This document shows, in pieces, positions 35,508-46,558 of a stretch of 64,000 nt of DNA; positions within the stretch are counted from its first letter, which is position 1, and each line of letters starts with the position of its first letter. Under the pieces are notes generated by a model. That model saw nothing but the letters and a program-made list of their open reading frames with translations, had not been told where the DNA came from and did not search any database. This DNA comes from Colius striatus. Lineage: Eukaryota > Chordata > Aves > Coliiformes > Coliidae. Both the position numbers and the translations under genes were made by a program. Location: contig NC_084761.1 of assembly GCF_028858725.1 (NCBI RefSeq), positions 97,117,971 to 97,181,970 on the forward strand. Reading direction: 5' to 3'.

Positions 35508-35700
35508 TAGCATCACAGAGGATTTGGGTTGGAAGGGACCTTCAAAAGTCATGTAGTCCACCCCCTTGCAGTGAGCAGGGACATCTTCAACTAGAACAGG
35601 TTGTTCAGAGCCCTGTCCAACCTGACCTAGAATCCTCCCTTTCATAGCCAGGGATGATTGCACTGGCTCATTACTCCCTGTTCTCCCAGGGCTTTGGTGT
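35508..35700 (-). mobile_element. CR1 3'-end fragment, inverted
   Basis: The sequence reads CATCACAGAGGATTTGGG, GGAAGGGACCTTCAAAAG, then GACATCTTCAACTAGAACAG. It is the same subfamily as the plus-strand copy ending near 45402. Confidence 0.88.
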
Positions 35701-36434
35701 CTGTCCCAGCTTACCCTACTGGATTGGACACTTTCACTGAGCCACGGTTGGCTCAGCCCAGGCTTTTCCACCATAATTATTTTCATCATCCCAACAGGTT
35801 TACAGATGGGTAGGGGGGAAATGTCTCAGATGACATACAAAGCTTACAGTGAGAACAAGGGCAGGCTCATCTCCCTGAGCCTTAGGCTACCAGACTTGCC
35901 TCAGGCAAGCCTTAGGCTTGCGTAAACAGTTGTGTTTAGAGAAATGGGGGCATGGTTTGAAAAGGCCATGCTGTTTCAGTGCTCTGCTGGCAGGAAAGGA
36001 TGTGGCATGGGGGTGGGCTTTCAAGGTCAGCAGAGGAGCTTCCACATGCAGCAGCCCTGCTCCCAGCAGCAGGTCAGAGCTGAGCCGTTGGGGTGGCTGC
36101 CAAGAGACGTTTCTTGGAAACTCTTCCTCGTGGGGTGCGAACGGCAGGACAGGAGGTCTTGAACTGAACTCAAGATGATAGATTTTGGCCAGGCTGCACG
36201 TTTGGATGCCTTGTTCTTGGCCTTTCTCTCTTGGGTGTATAGGTGAAACCCTGCCTTGGCTGCCTCAGAAACTTCCATCTGACTTTGCAGCAAGTTGAAT
36301 TTTCCACTGCATAGGAAAGGTTTTTGGGAATGAAACAACTCTGGTTTTTTGGCTGGAATTCTCCAGCTCATTGACTACACTTGGTTTATTTTTCTCAATC
36401 AAACTAGTGCTGAATCTACCCTATAGGGTCATTA

Positions 36435-36622
36435 AAATTTCTTCCCTGTTGAGGTGAGGGAGCACTGGAAAGGGCTGCCCAGATGGGCTGTGGAGTCTCC
36501 TCTGGAGACATTCCAACCCACCTGTTTGTTCCTGTGTGACCTACTCTAGGTAGTCTTGCTCTGGCAGGGGGATTGCACTGGATGAGCTTTCCAGGTCCCT
36601 CCCAACCCTGGAGATTCTGTAA
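36435..36622 (+). mobile_element. CR1 3'-end fragment
   Basis: The copy runs from AATTTCTTCCCTGTTGAGG to CTGGAGATTCTGTAATATG, through ACCTACTCTAGGTAGTC and TGCACTGGATGAGC. Confidence 0.88.
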
Positions 36623-36794
36623 TATGTAACCTCTGACTAGATCCAGCACTGAAGTAGGAATCCATAAGCACTGCTGCAGTGTGACACTGATCATTATTAT
36701 TCACCTTTAACTTCCACCAAAGTACTCAGTTCCCTGACACGTAGAGATTTAGAGGCTCTCCATGACAAGACATGGGGAGAGGAGGGGGAGCTCA

Positions 36795-36892
36795 CTCGCT
36801 GGATTGTTGGTGGCAGTGCTGGGATAAAGGCTGGGCTCAATCGTCTTAAAGGTCTTTCCAAACCTCACCAATTCTGTGACACTGTGATTTCA
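36795..36892 (+). mobile_element. Short degenerate CR1 tail
   Basis: GGCTGGGCTCAATCGTCTTAA, AGGTCTTTCCAAACCTCACC and ATTCTGTGACACTGTGATTT mark a diverged CR1 end. The left limit is uncertain. Confidence 0.7.
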
Positions 36893-37249
36893 TCCCTGGA
36901 AGGCAAGTTATGTGCTCACATCTTGGGGCATATGATCACACAGACAGAGCAACGTTTGGATATTTGGTTTCTGCCGAGGAACTTGAGAAGAATAAATGGA
37001 AAGTGGAGGGAGCTGTGGATGCAGCCTGGAGTGTCAATTAAGTCTTTAGCCTGGGTCAGACTTTCCTCAGTCTTTTTTCTGTATAGGTTGCCCATCACTT
37101 TCTCTTAATCCTTCTGTTTTGCAGGAAACTTTACAATTCATGAGGAGAAGAGACAAAAAAAATTCTCTTCCTTACTGCAAGGGCCAGGTCAGCATCTGGT
37201 TTTTTTTTTACATCCCTGTGAGAGCAATTTGTCAGAAAACATTGGGAGA

Positions 37250-37305
37250 AGCAGAGAGCTGAACCTAGCAGAGAGCTGGACCTTGCAGAGAGCTGGACCT
37301 AGCAA
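37250..37305. repeat. 17-bp tandem repeat, about three copies
   Basis: The unit AGCAGAGAGCTGGACCT starts at about 37250, 37267 and 37284 with single-base differences. A degenerate fourth copy follows. Confidence 0.9.
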
Positions 37306-38294
37306 AGCCAAGCTGAGCTCGAGTGTTTCCTTGGCTTGAGCTCATCCATATCTGCAAAGTATGTTGGGAGCAGAAATCTTTTTATGCCTATACAGGATAA
37401 GAAGGAGAATTTTCTAAAAAGTTAGGCTTCCTCTCTAAGTTTTGTTCCTGAGAAAAGCAGATACACTGGTTAGTTGGTAACTCCAGGCAAGTGTGTGCAC
37501 GCAGCAGTGTGCAGACCCGCCTGAGCGTACACAGAGTGCTTTCCCAAATAGCCCAGAACCTGAGAAAATGGAGATAAAATCAAAAGACAATTGAAGTTAA
37601 TTATGCTTTGAAGGCAACTGGAGATTGGTCCAAATCTTGTGAGGTTCCTGAGGCCTCCCTGTGTGATTTGGGGCTGAGTGTGGGAGGCAGGTTTGGTTGC
37701 TGTGGTCATTCTTCTCAGTTGTGACTGTCACCTACTGCTGGTGTCCGATGATGGCCACCTTTGTGGTGTGGATGACACACAGGTCAACACCGAGTCTTCT
37801 CACTGCAGATTCTTCTCTCTGTCACTTGGCTGTGTGCTGTGTATCCTTTCATGGTGAACGAAGCCTACCCTTGCTCTTCAAACTGCAGAGCACAAATTTG
37901 GATTCAATGTAAGTTTTGGCTTAGATTAAAACCCAACAAAATAAGCGTTTCAACATGTGACTGAACTTTGTTGTTCTTCTGCCACCCACTTACATTCCCT
38001 TTTCATTTCATCTTCACCAAAACCTGGCTTGTATTTTGGGATTTGTGCAATGGAGAGGTTGCTAGACTGACTTTGAACTTAATGAACTTCTCCAAAGAGT
38101 CATACAAAAAGCACTACATTCCAAGAGGTTTTGGATGTCTCTGATTTACAAAGGAATTGGGATGTGACCAACTTTTAGAAATGCCAGGCATGGACACTCA
38201 GGTATTTAGAGGTGACCTAGTGTGGAGTAACTGAATTAGAACTCCATCTTGATGGTTGAATGTCTTACTTCCTATGATGTGAGCTTGAGAAACA

Positions 38295-39048
38295 AAATCC
38301 TGCACTTAGGCCACAACAACCCCATGCAGTGCCACAGGCTTAGGGATGTGTGGCTGGAAAGCTGTCCAGTGGAAAAGGACCTGGAGTGATAATCAACAGC
38401 AGCCGAACAGGAGCCAGCAGCGTGCCGAAGGGGGCAAGAAGGCCAAGGGCAGCCTGGCTGGGCTCAGCAGTGGGGTGGCAGCAGGAGCAGGGCAGGGATT
38501 GTCCCCTGTGCTGGGCCCTGGGGAGGCTGCAGCTCCAGGGCTGTGTCAGTGCTGGGCCCCTCACTCACTGCCACAGGGACACTGAGGGGCTGCAGCGTGG
38601 CCAGAGCCGGGCACAGAGCTGGGGAAGGGGCTGGAGCACAAGGGGCTGGGGAGGGGCTGAGGGAATGGGGGTGTTGAGCCTGGAGAAGATGCAGCTTAGG
38701 GCAGACAGGAGCACTCTCTGACACTCCCTGACAGGAGGCTGCAGGGAGCTGGGGTCAGTCTCTCCAGCAGGACAGAATAAGTGACAGGACAAGAGCAAAG
38801 GGGCTGAAGTTGCCCCAGGGGAGGTTGAGATTGGAGCTGAGGCAGAACTGTTTCCCTGAGAGAGTTGTCACCCCTGTTCCAGGCTGCCCAGGGAGGTGGA
38901 AGAGTGCCCAGCCCTGGAGGGATCCCAAAGCCATGGTGCTGAGGTGCTGAGAGCCATGGGGCAGTATTGGGCTTGGGCAGGGTGAGGGCAGGGCTGAGAC
39001 TCCAGGACCTTTAAAGGCCTTTTCCAACTAAAATGATTCCAGGATTCA
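38295..39048 (+). mobile_element. CR1 3'-end fragment, about 750 bp
   Basis: It starts in the block AAATCCTGCACTTAGGCCAC and contains GGCTGGAAAGCTGTCCAGTG and GCTGCAGCGTGGCCAGAGCC. It ends in AAAATGATTCCAGGATTC. It shares its second half with the copy at 9478. Confidence 0.92.
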
Positions 39049-41272
39049 AAGAGCCTTTCTTTCACTCCAGAAGAACCAAAGTCTTTAGGGCTCTAGCAGT
39101 GGAAGACCACAAAATATACAAAGGTGTATGAGACAAAGTTTCTTGACATGGCTTTCTGTGCTTGTGTGTCCAGTAACTTCAGAAGTTTGCCTGACCTAAC
39201 CTTTGGGTTTATAAACACGGTATAACCAATACCATCAAACCCCTTACTACATGATATTGTGCTGCACAGATTTTGGTATGTTCATGGGATTATTTGTTCA
39301 GAATTGTGTCTCACCAAGAGAAGCACGTGATGTTATTAAAAAGATAACACATACTTGGTTTTATCCCCTTAATATGGAAGATCTTTCTTCAAAGAATCCC
39401 AAATAAAACAAGACTGTGCCTCATGGCGAGTATTAAGGGAAAAATAGTAATTAAAAAGAAAGTGTGTGGAATGGTCTTTCCCTCTGGCATCTTCACTCAG
39501 GTTCTGCAGTCAGTAATTCAAAGGAGGTTTTGTGGAAAGAAAGCAGCGAGATGCAGGAGTAGATATGACTTCCCCAAGGGTGAGAACTTCTAGAACTGGG
39601 ACCGAAACATTAATCTCTTTAATTCCAGCTCAACACTTCACTGTGAAATCATTATTCTGTTTGATTAATCTGCACAAGGCCTCTAAAGCCATAATGCTAC
39701 ATATGCATTGAAGAATCTTGCTGCAGGTCCTCATTTGAGTATCTGGGAGCCTTTTGCTTGAACTTTGTATGTAAGGAAGTGTGCCTTAGCCTTGATTGGT
39801 CTTATACTCTGGATCTGATTTATTACTGGTGCTCATTTTCAATAGGGATAAAGAGTTCTTAGTGCAAAAATCAGCTGAAATGCCGATATTTGATAGGTAT
39901 GGGTATAACAAAAGCCATGACAGTGTCGTTCATAGGTTTCATATAATGAGGAGTAAAGCATTGTGTTCTTAAGAGAGAGCAGCAACAGGACACAGCCTGC
40001 ATTTATCAGCCTCTCCAGCCCAAATAACCTTTTGAACCACAGAGCGATTTCAGCCACATTTGAGAAACCTGAAATCTAGCAAGTCCTGTGAAAACTGAGC
40101 AGTGGGGAGATGGAGTGCAGAGATCATAATGCTTACCAGGCTTGTTGGGAAGTGTGAATTTGCTTCTTTGGTAATCCGTATGTGATTTGTAGGATGACGG
40201 CAGCTCCTTGGCTGAGGTCGTGGTATTACCAAAGCCCCACGTGTGCCATTGGGCAGTCATTTCTCTCCTCTGCTGCGTTAACCCCGACTGTAGGTATGGA
40301 TGACTTCATCTCTCTTCACTCAGAGGCACGTGCTGCCTCTTTTGCAGGCATTCCCAGATTTACCAGCAGCACCTCACACATCTACACCTTAGTGTAACAC
40401 CCCCCAAATGCCCAGAGACCCGCAAGCATCTCATGCATCACATTACAAACTGTGAAATTGAGGATTCAGCCTCACTTTGATGTTTTGATGCTGTAAGCAG
40501 TAGAACTAATGTAGCTCAGCATGCTAATGAGGGAGGTATTTATTGTTAAGTGCTGAGCCTTTAGAGAATGGCTGATGTTCAGCTTCAGCCTTGAAACCTT
40601 TCTGGGAGGGTGGGTTTTCCTCTCCGGCTGAGCCTTTCGAGGCCTTCAGCAAACAACCAGCTAAAGCACAACTAGCAGTCACAGGAGACAAAGCCCAACT
40701 TGATGACTTTTAGGGAAATGACTCAGAAAATGAAATCCCCTGTATAATTTATAAAAGACCTTGAGTAAGGAAGGAGGAGGGATTGATGTGGAAATGATCT
40801 TTCTAGGGAGCAAGTGAAAATGAAACCAAGAAGAGACCTAAGCCAGCAGGTTACCACAGGGGTAAAAGTGAGATGCTGACAGCTTATGGTGTTGGCTGGG
40901 GGCGTCCAAAATGTTGGTATTTTCCATTTTGGAGAACCCATTTCTTCAGCACTGTCTGTTTGGAGCAGTGTCATCTTTTAATTTCAATTTGAAAATATTG
41001 GTATAAGGGAAAGCATCACTTTTTACCTTCTCCATTCTCAGTAGAAAAGCATTTAGAGCTAAAACCTGGTATTGGTGTTCCCTGGAAACACTGAATGGAG
41101 AAAGCTGCCTTGAGATGAAAGACTACTTTATAAAGACAGCACTGCAAAGGCCAGTGGGTTTATCAGGTACATCACTGGGAGGTATCATTTAGACCCCTCA
41201 GATTTGTAATGTGGGCAGTTTTAAGTTCTCTATCTAGAAAGGGAATCTGGAGAGAATTTGTTTGCAAAGATG

Positions 41273-41303
41273 GAAGGAGGGGAAGAGGAAGGAGGGGAAG
41301 ATG
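41273..41303. repeat. 15-bp purine-only tandem repeat, two copies
   Basis: GGAAGGAGGGGAAGA is repeated twice without change. The run has no pyrimidines on the plus strand. Confidence 0.88.
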
Positions 41304-42179
41304 CCTTGGACAGAGGACTCTCCAAGAGAGTGTGGTGGTTGCTGTGAATTTGAGTCATTTTACACCAGCCCATGGAGACTGTCCATGTTGAAAGTGGCAA
41401 AGCTCTGAATTATGTGTGATGCAATAGCTCAATTAATGAAAACTGAAATGCCCTTCTCAACATCCATCCCCTCGACTTGGATGGAGGGCCTCCAAGAGTG
41501 GAGATGGTTTTAGTTTAGACACCCTTACCTGTGAAACATACATCAACAATCCCAAACACACCAATTCTGCTCTAATTGCTTGACATCTCCACATCTAGCT
41601 TTCATATCTCTGGGATGATCTTCATTTGTTTCCACTGAGAACATGAAATTCCTGCTGAACCGCACGGTGCAGAACTCGGAGCAGCACCTTGATGGCATTG
41701 ATTGGGAACCCTGAGAGTTTTAAGATCCTGATGGGAAATTACAGCAAACAAGGGCTGTTGGCAACCAACTTCCAAATCTAAATCCTCCATGGGCACAATA
41801 CACTACAGTTACAGCAGCTTTCCCAGGTCAGGAAACAAATGCTGTGAGTGCTGTATTCCTGTGTGTGATATTTATGACACACAATGTTATCTTTGTGATT
41901 GTTACGTATGCTTTTATGTACTGCAGTTAGGGTGGGGCTGAGGTTAATGGTAAAGTTAATCCTTTTCGTGTTCTTAATTTAGCCTCTGAATGCTGTCGTT
42001 CAGGAGGGAGTGAGGAACAGAAATTATTCATGCTATTGTACTGCTGTCACATCTGTCCTGTAGGGAGATGGCTACAGCACAGCCTAAACCATCCCAGATC
42101 ACCCAAGTCTTGGATTTACCTGCTGGAAGGCCTATTCACTTAAGCTTTGGTCTTTTCCTCTGCTCAGCCACATGGGAAA

Positions 42180-42338
42180 GTTCTGAGTGTTGAGTCTCCT
42201 TCTCTGGGGACATTCTAAACCCATCTGGACAAGTTTCTGTGTGACCTACTCTAGGTGGTCCTGCTCTGGCAGAGGGGTTGCACTTGATGAGCTTTCAAGG
42301 TCCCTTCCAGCCCTCGAGATTCTGTGGTTCTGTGAGGG
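42180..42338 (+). mobile_element. Short CR1 tail
   Basis: The copy runs from GAGTCTCCTTCTCTGGGGAC through GGTGGTCCTGCTCTGGCAG to GAGATTCTGTGGTTCTGTGA. Confidence 0.9.
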
Positions 42339-43510
42339 TCTTAATGGATGGACTTGCTCTGAAATCAAACCTTGTGCTTGGAGCTGTCTGCATAGACTTC
42401 AGCTGAGGGAGAGACACGAGTTAAGATATACTTGTTCAGACAAGCTCACCTCGGACACAGTGGCTTTAATTCACTTTAAATATGTTTTCAGAGTTGTATT
42501 CTGGAAATGCAGTGGAAACTAGTGTGGGTGTGTGGTTGCAGGGCTTTTTTCTTCCCCACTAACTGCCATGGGTTGGGATGTGTCTTGGCTTTCACAGATG
42601 TTGTACAAATGACCAAACTCAAAACATCAAAACATAACCAAAAGCATTAAAAAGCACCACAACACCCAACTCCATTCTGAGTAATGCTTGAGGGGTACAG
42701 CTCAATGAAAACTGACAAAAAACAATAGAGGAGACTGGCTTTATTTAATTCTGCAGTGTCTAGTGAGAGTAGCAGAAGGTGGGGAGAGTTACTGCTGTCT
42801 CCGGGCTCAGGTCCAGCTGCTGGGGGTGGATCTCATGGGACCACTCTACTACTGCAGCCTCTGTTGGAGAGGTTAAAATGCTGAGGTCCTTCGCTTCCTA
42901 ATGGGTTGAAATGAGTCTTTTCTTGCACCAATTTAAAGTTTAAAATCTATTAAGTTCCAGTTTCTCTTCTTAAAACCCAAAATGTTGCAGCTGCCTGTGG
43001 GCAGTTACAGAAGGAACACACACACAACTGTTCTGCTGAGGGGCAAACTCCTTTTTGGTTTTATTGTAATGATGTGCTCAGTTCACAAATAAAAAGTTCT
43101 TTGCTAAAGACCATTTGGTTTTGCTGCAGCCAGACCGAAGAGGCTGCACTCAGGAAGCATCAGAGGGCTGGCTTAATTTTATAAGGGGGGAAAAAAAAAC
43201 CTCTCAGCCTTCTGTGAGTGCTCTTCGTGTTGCATTTCCTCAACTCAGGACTCCAAGTCTTTCACAAAACTGAGACTCATCCCATGGGGCCACAGCCATC
43301 CTGGGGTGGTGGATTGAATGACTTAAGTATCTTTTTTTGGGACTGATTTGTGACTAGCTTTAATTTATTGCCTCCTCTGTAAGCCACAGATATGTTTGTT
43401 ATTTGCAATTACATGGTAAGGGGAAAAAAAAGAAAGAAAGGAGCTTTGTTTGGATTTTTAAGTCATTCTTTCTCTTTGCCTTGGTGTTTGAGCAATAAAA
43501 TCCTTTCCAC

Positions 43511-43810
43511 AGAATCACAGGATCCCAGACTGGTGGGGGTTGGGAGGGCTCTGCAGAGCTGCTCCAGCCCCAGCCCCTGCTAAAGCAGCTTCCCCTGGCT
43601 CAGGGGGCACAGGAACGTGTCCAGGTGGGGTTGGAAACCTCCTGAGAAGGAGCCTCCACACCCTCCCTGGGCAGCCTGGGCCAGGGCTCCCTCCCCTCAG
43701 CACCAAAGGACTTTCTCCTCCTGTGCCAGGGGCGCTGCCTCTGTTCCAGCTTTTGCCCATTACCCCTTGTCCTGGCACTGAACACAACAGAAAATTTGTC
43801 TCCCCATCCT
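43511..43810 (-). mobile_element. CR1 3'-end fragment, inverted
   Basis: It reads CAGAATCACAGGATCCCAGA on the left and passes CCTCCACACCCTCCCTGGGC to CACCCCTTGTCCTGGCACTG-like sequence. It abuts the next CR1 directly at about 43811. Confidence 0.92.
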
Positions 43811-44285
43811 AGAATCACAGAATCAAAGAATGTTGGGGTTGGAAGAGACCTTTAGAGCTCATCCAGTCCAACCCCCCTGCAGAAGCAGAGCCACCTAGAT
43901 CAGGTCACACAGGAACGTGTCCAGGTGGGTCTTGAAGAGCTCCAAGGAAGGAGCCTCCACACCCTCCCTGGGCAGCCTGTGCCAGGGCTCCCTCACCTCA
44001 CAGTAAAATAGTTCTTTCTTATGTTTAAGTGGAACTTTTTGTGTTCCAGCTTCATCCCATCACCCCTTGTCCTGTTGCTGGCTACTATAGAAAAAAGGGA
44101 TGTCCCAACCTCCTGACACCCACCCTTTAGATATTTATAAATGTTAATAAGATCCCCCCTCAGTCTCCTCCAGACTGAACAGCCCCAGGTCCCGCAGCCT
44201 TTCCTCGTATGAAAGATGTTCCAGTCCCCTCAGCATCTTGTTGGCCCTGTTCTGGACTCTCTCCAGCACTTCCCAAATTTGTCCT
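43811..44285 (-). mobile_element. CR1 3'-end fragment, inverted, abutting the previous one
   Basis: It starts TAGAATCACAGAATCAAAGA and continues through CCAGTCCAACCCCCCTGCAG to the GGACTCTCTCCAGCACTTCC block near 44270. It is the same strand as its left neighbour. A short echo of its AAATA...GATGAGATCCCCCC block follows at about 44290-44330. Confidence 0.92.
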
Positions 44286-44954
44286 TTTTTAAATACTTGT
44301 AAGTGTTGATGAGATCCCCCCCCAACCTTCTCTTTTAGGAAGCTTGTGGAGAGAGCTGGGTTTAAACAGCTTCTCAACAGGACGCATGATGGGCAGCTGT
44401 GGTACAAGCCCAAGAAAAGATAAGAACAAAGGGTTTATGCCTTCATTGAGACAGGTTAGTGCAACATTCACCCCAGTGCATTTTGTACCTTGGCTATTTT
44501 AAAACTGTAGCCTTCGTGGTTTTTAACCCTAGAAACCCTTCTATCTTAAACTACCTGCAGGAGATGAACTTCAGTTTCTCTTTCAAAAAAGGTCTCTCCA
44601 TGGTGGGCATCCCATGGTCTAATGATGGTCAGATACCTCCACTCAGCTTTTTCTACCACAACTTTACACTGTTTGCTCTGTCATTTTCCTGCATGTTTAA
44701 CAGTTTCTCTCTTTTACTTAATTGAATCTGACAGCTTAATTTTATGTTTTCACAGTGAGGAGGAAACTTGTGGTCCAAATCCAGAGATTAGTGATAAAAC
44801 AGCTTCAACAAATATATATAGCAAGTGATCTTTTGTTTGGTTTCTAATCTGTCAATCTCAGAAAAGCAGAAAGCTGTGTATTACCTGTGTGGTTTGCCTG
44901 AATGGATGAAATGTTTATGAAAGGTTGTTCAATGTCCAAAGAAGGTGCAGCCCA

Positions 44955-45402
44955 AAAGCTCTGTTCTCTACTGTCCAGAGAAGGCCATGAAGATGATCAG
45001 AAGGCTGGATCTCTGCCCTGAGGAAAGGCTGAGAGTTGGATTTGTTCAGCCTGGAGAAGACTCCAGGTAGACATTATTGATGCCTTTCAATACTTAAAGG
45101 AGGTTTATAATAAAGGTGAGAACAGAGTTTTGAGTAGTACTTGCAGTGGTAAGACAAGAGGCATTGGTTTTAAACTAACAGAGAGGAGATTCAGGCTAGA
45201 TAAAAGGATGAGAATGGTGAGGCACTGACACAGGTTGCCCAGAGAGGTGATGGATGCCTCTGGAAGCATTCAAGGTCAGGTCGGACAAGGCTCTGAACAA
45301 CCTGATCTAGTTGAAGATATCTCTGCTCACTGCAGGGGATTGGACTAAATGAGCTTTGAAGGTCCCTTCCAACCCAAACCATCCTGTAATCCTGTGATTG
45401 TG
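44955..45402 (+). mobile_element. CR1 3'-end fragment, different subfamily
   Basis: AGGAAAGGCTGAGAGTTGG and CAGCCTGGAGAAGACTCCAG open it. CTGATCTAGTTGAAGATATC, GGTCCCTTCCAACCCAAACC and CCTGTAATCCTGTGATT close it. The middle block (TTTAAACTAACAGAGAGGAG) distinguishes it from most copies here. Confidence 0.9.
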
Positions 45403-46197
45403 ATGGAATTCTGTTCTGAAGATCCCAGCTATGAAGCACAGCTTCCAGGCAGTGCTGATTTCAGGAAGGTCTGCTGTCTGGATTTCAGACTGTGGCAGAG
45501 AAGGCGCCTAATCCAATGGTGTAGTGGAGTCATCAGCTCAGTGCATGTGGCAACTAGACTTGAAAAAAATGTGGAAAAAAATGGGATTGTTCATTAATAT
45601 TTTAATACTTTTTGAAAATGTAGCCCAGTGATTGCTTTCCTATAATTACTTTGTGCCTGTCTGAAAATAACATATGCCAACGTGAACCCCAGTGGCGATG
45701 GGGAAGGATTGAGTGGGAGAAAATGAAGCTTTCTCTTGATCACTATTGCATCAACTCAATAATAATATTTTGATTAGGAGAAGTGTCTCACTGTGCCCTC
45801 AAAGAGGCACAAGCTTCCTTGTGTTTTCTCTGTCGTCTAGAGTTGTTTGAGGAAGGCTGAATACCGTGTGGCTTAAAAAGACCAAACTACTTCATGAGAA
45901 ATGGAACATCTTTTAAAAGCTATGTCATCTAATTTAAATCCTATTTATTTCTCCAGCCTGAGTGTCTGGAAGGCAGCAGGGAGCTCTTCACTATGAAGTG
46001 ATACTGCTGCCTGTAGGCTTTTCTGGCGACCTGTCATATAGGAGAGGACAACTTGTGAGCAGAGTCAAATGTTCTCTTAAGTCCCTTGAGTCAAAGGGTT
46101 ATCAACACTGAAGGTCAAGATGGTCTTGGGGCTGCAGCCACAGCTGCTGCTGCTTCTGTTTCCATTTCTCCTGGGCATGGAGATGATGTGACTCCTG

Positions 46198-46558
46198 TCA
46201 CAGAATCACAGTGTAGTTTGTGTGGGAAAGGACCTTCAGAGATATCTAGTCATCTGCCATGGGCAGCAACACATTCCACCAGCCTATATTGCTCCAAGCC
46301 CCATCCAGCCTGCCCTTGGACACTTCCAGGGATGGGGCAGCCACAGCCTCTCTGGGCAACCTGTGCCAGGGCCTCACCACCCTCACAGGGAAGAACTTCT
46401 TCCTGACATCTCATCTCAGTCTCCCCTCTCAGTCTGGAGCCATCACCCGTTGTCCTGTCTCTCCAGGCTCTTGTACAAAGTCCCTCTCCAGCTTTTTTGT
46501 CAGCCCCTTTAGGGACTGGAGGCTGCTCTAAGGTCTCCCCAGAGCCTTCTCCAGTAAG
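46198..46558 (-). mobile_element. CR1 3'-end fragment, inverted
   Basis: The sequence reads TCACAGAATCACAGTGTAG, CATCTGCCATGGGCAGCAAC and CTCCCCAGAGCCTTCTCCAG. It is the close sister of the copy at 20939. Confidence 0.9.

Larger units (their letters stand above)
35701..38294. other. No gene recognised; two CR1 tails and a 17-bp repeat
   Basis: Apart from the CR1 pieces at 36435 and 36795 and the repeat at 37250, nothing was identified. Confidence 0.6.
39049..43510. other. No gene recognised; one CR1 tail and a purine repeat
   Basis: AT-rich sequence with frequent stops in all frames. The CR1 tail at 42180 and the purine repeat at 41273 are the only features. Confidence 0.6.

Noticed and set aside
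43515..43812. Open frames of 70-90 codons in CR1 copies (also at 31300, 57170 and 57395)
   Set aside because: They recur at each CR1 tail in both orientations and are frames through the non-coding 3' end of the element.
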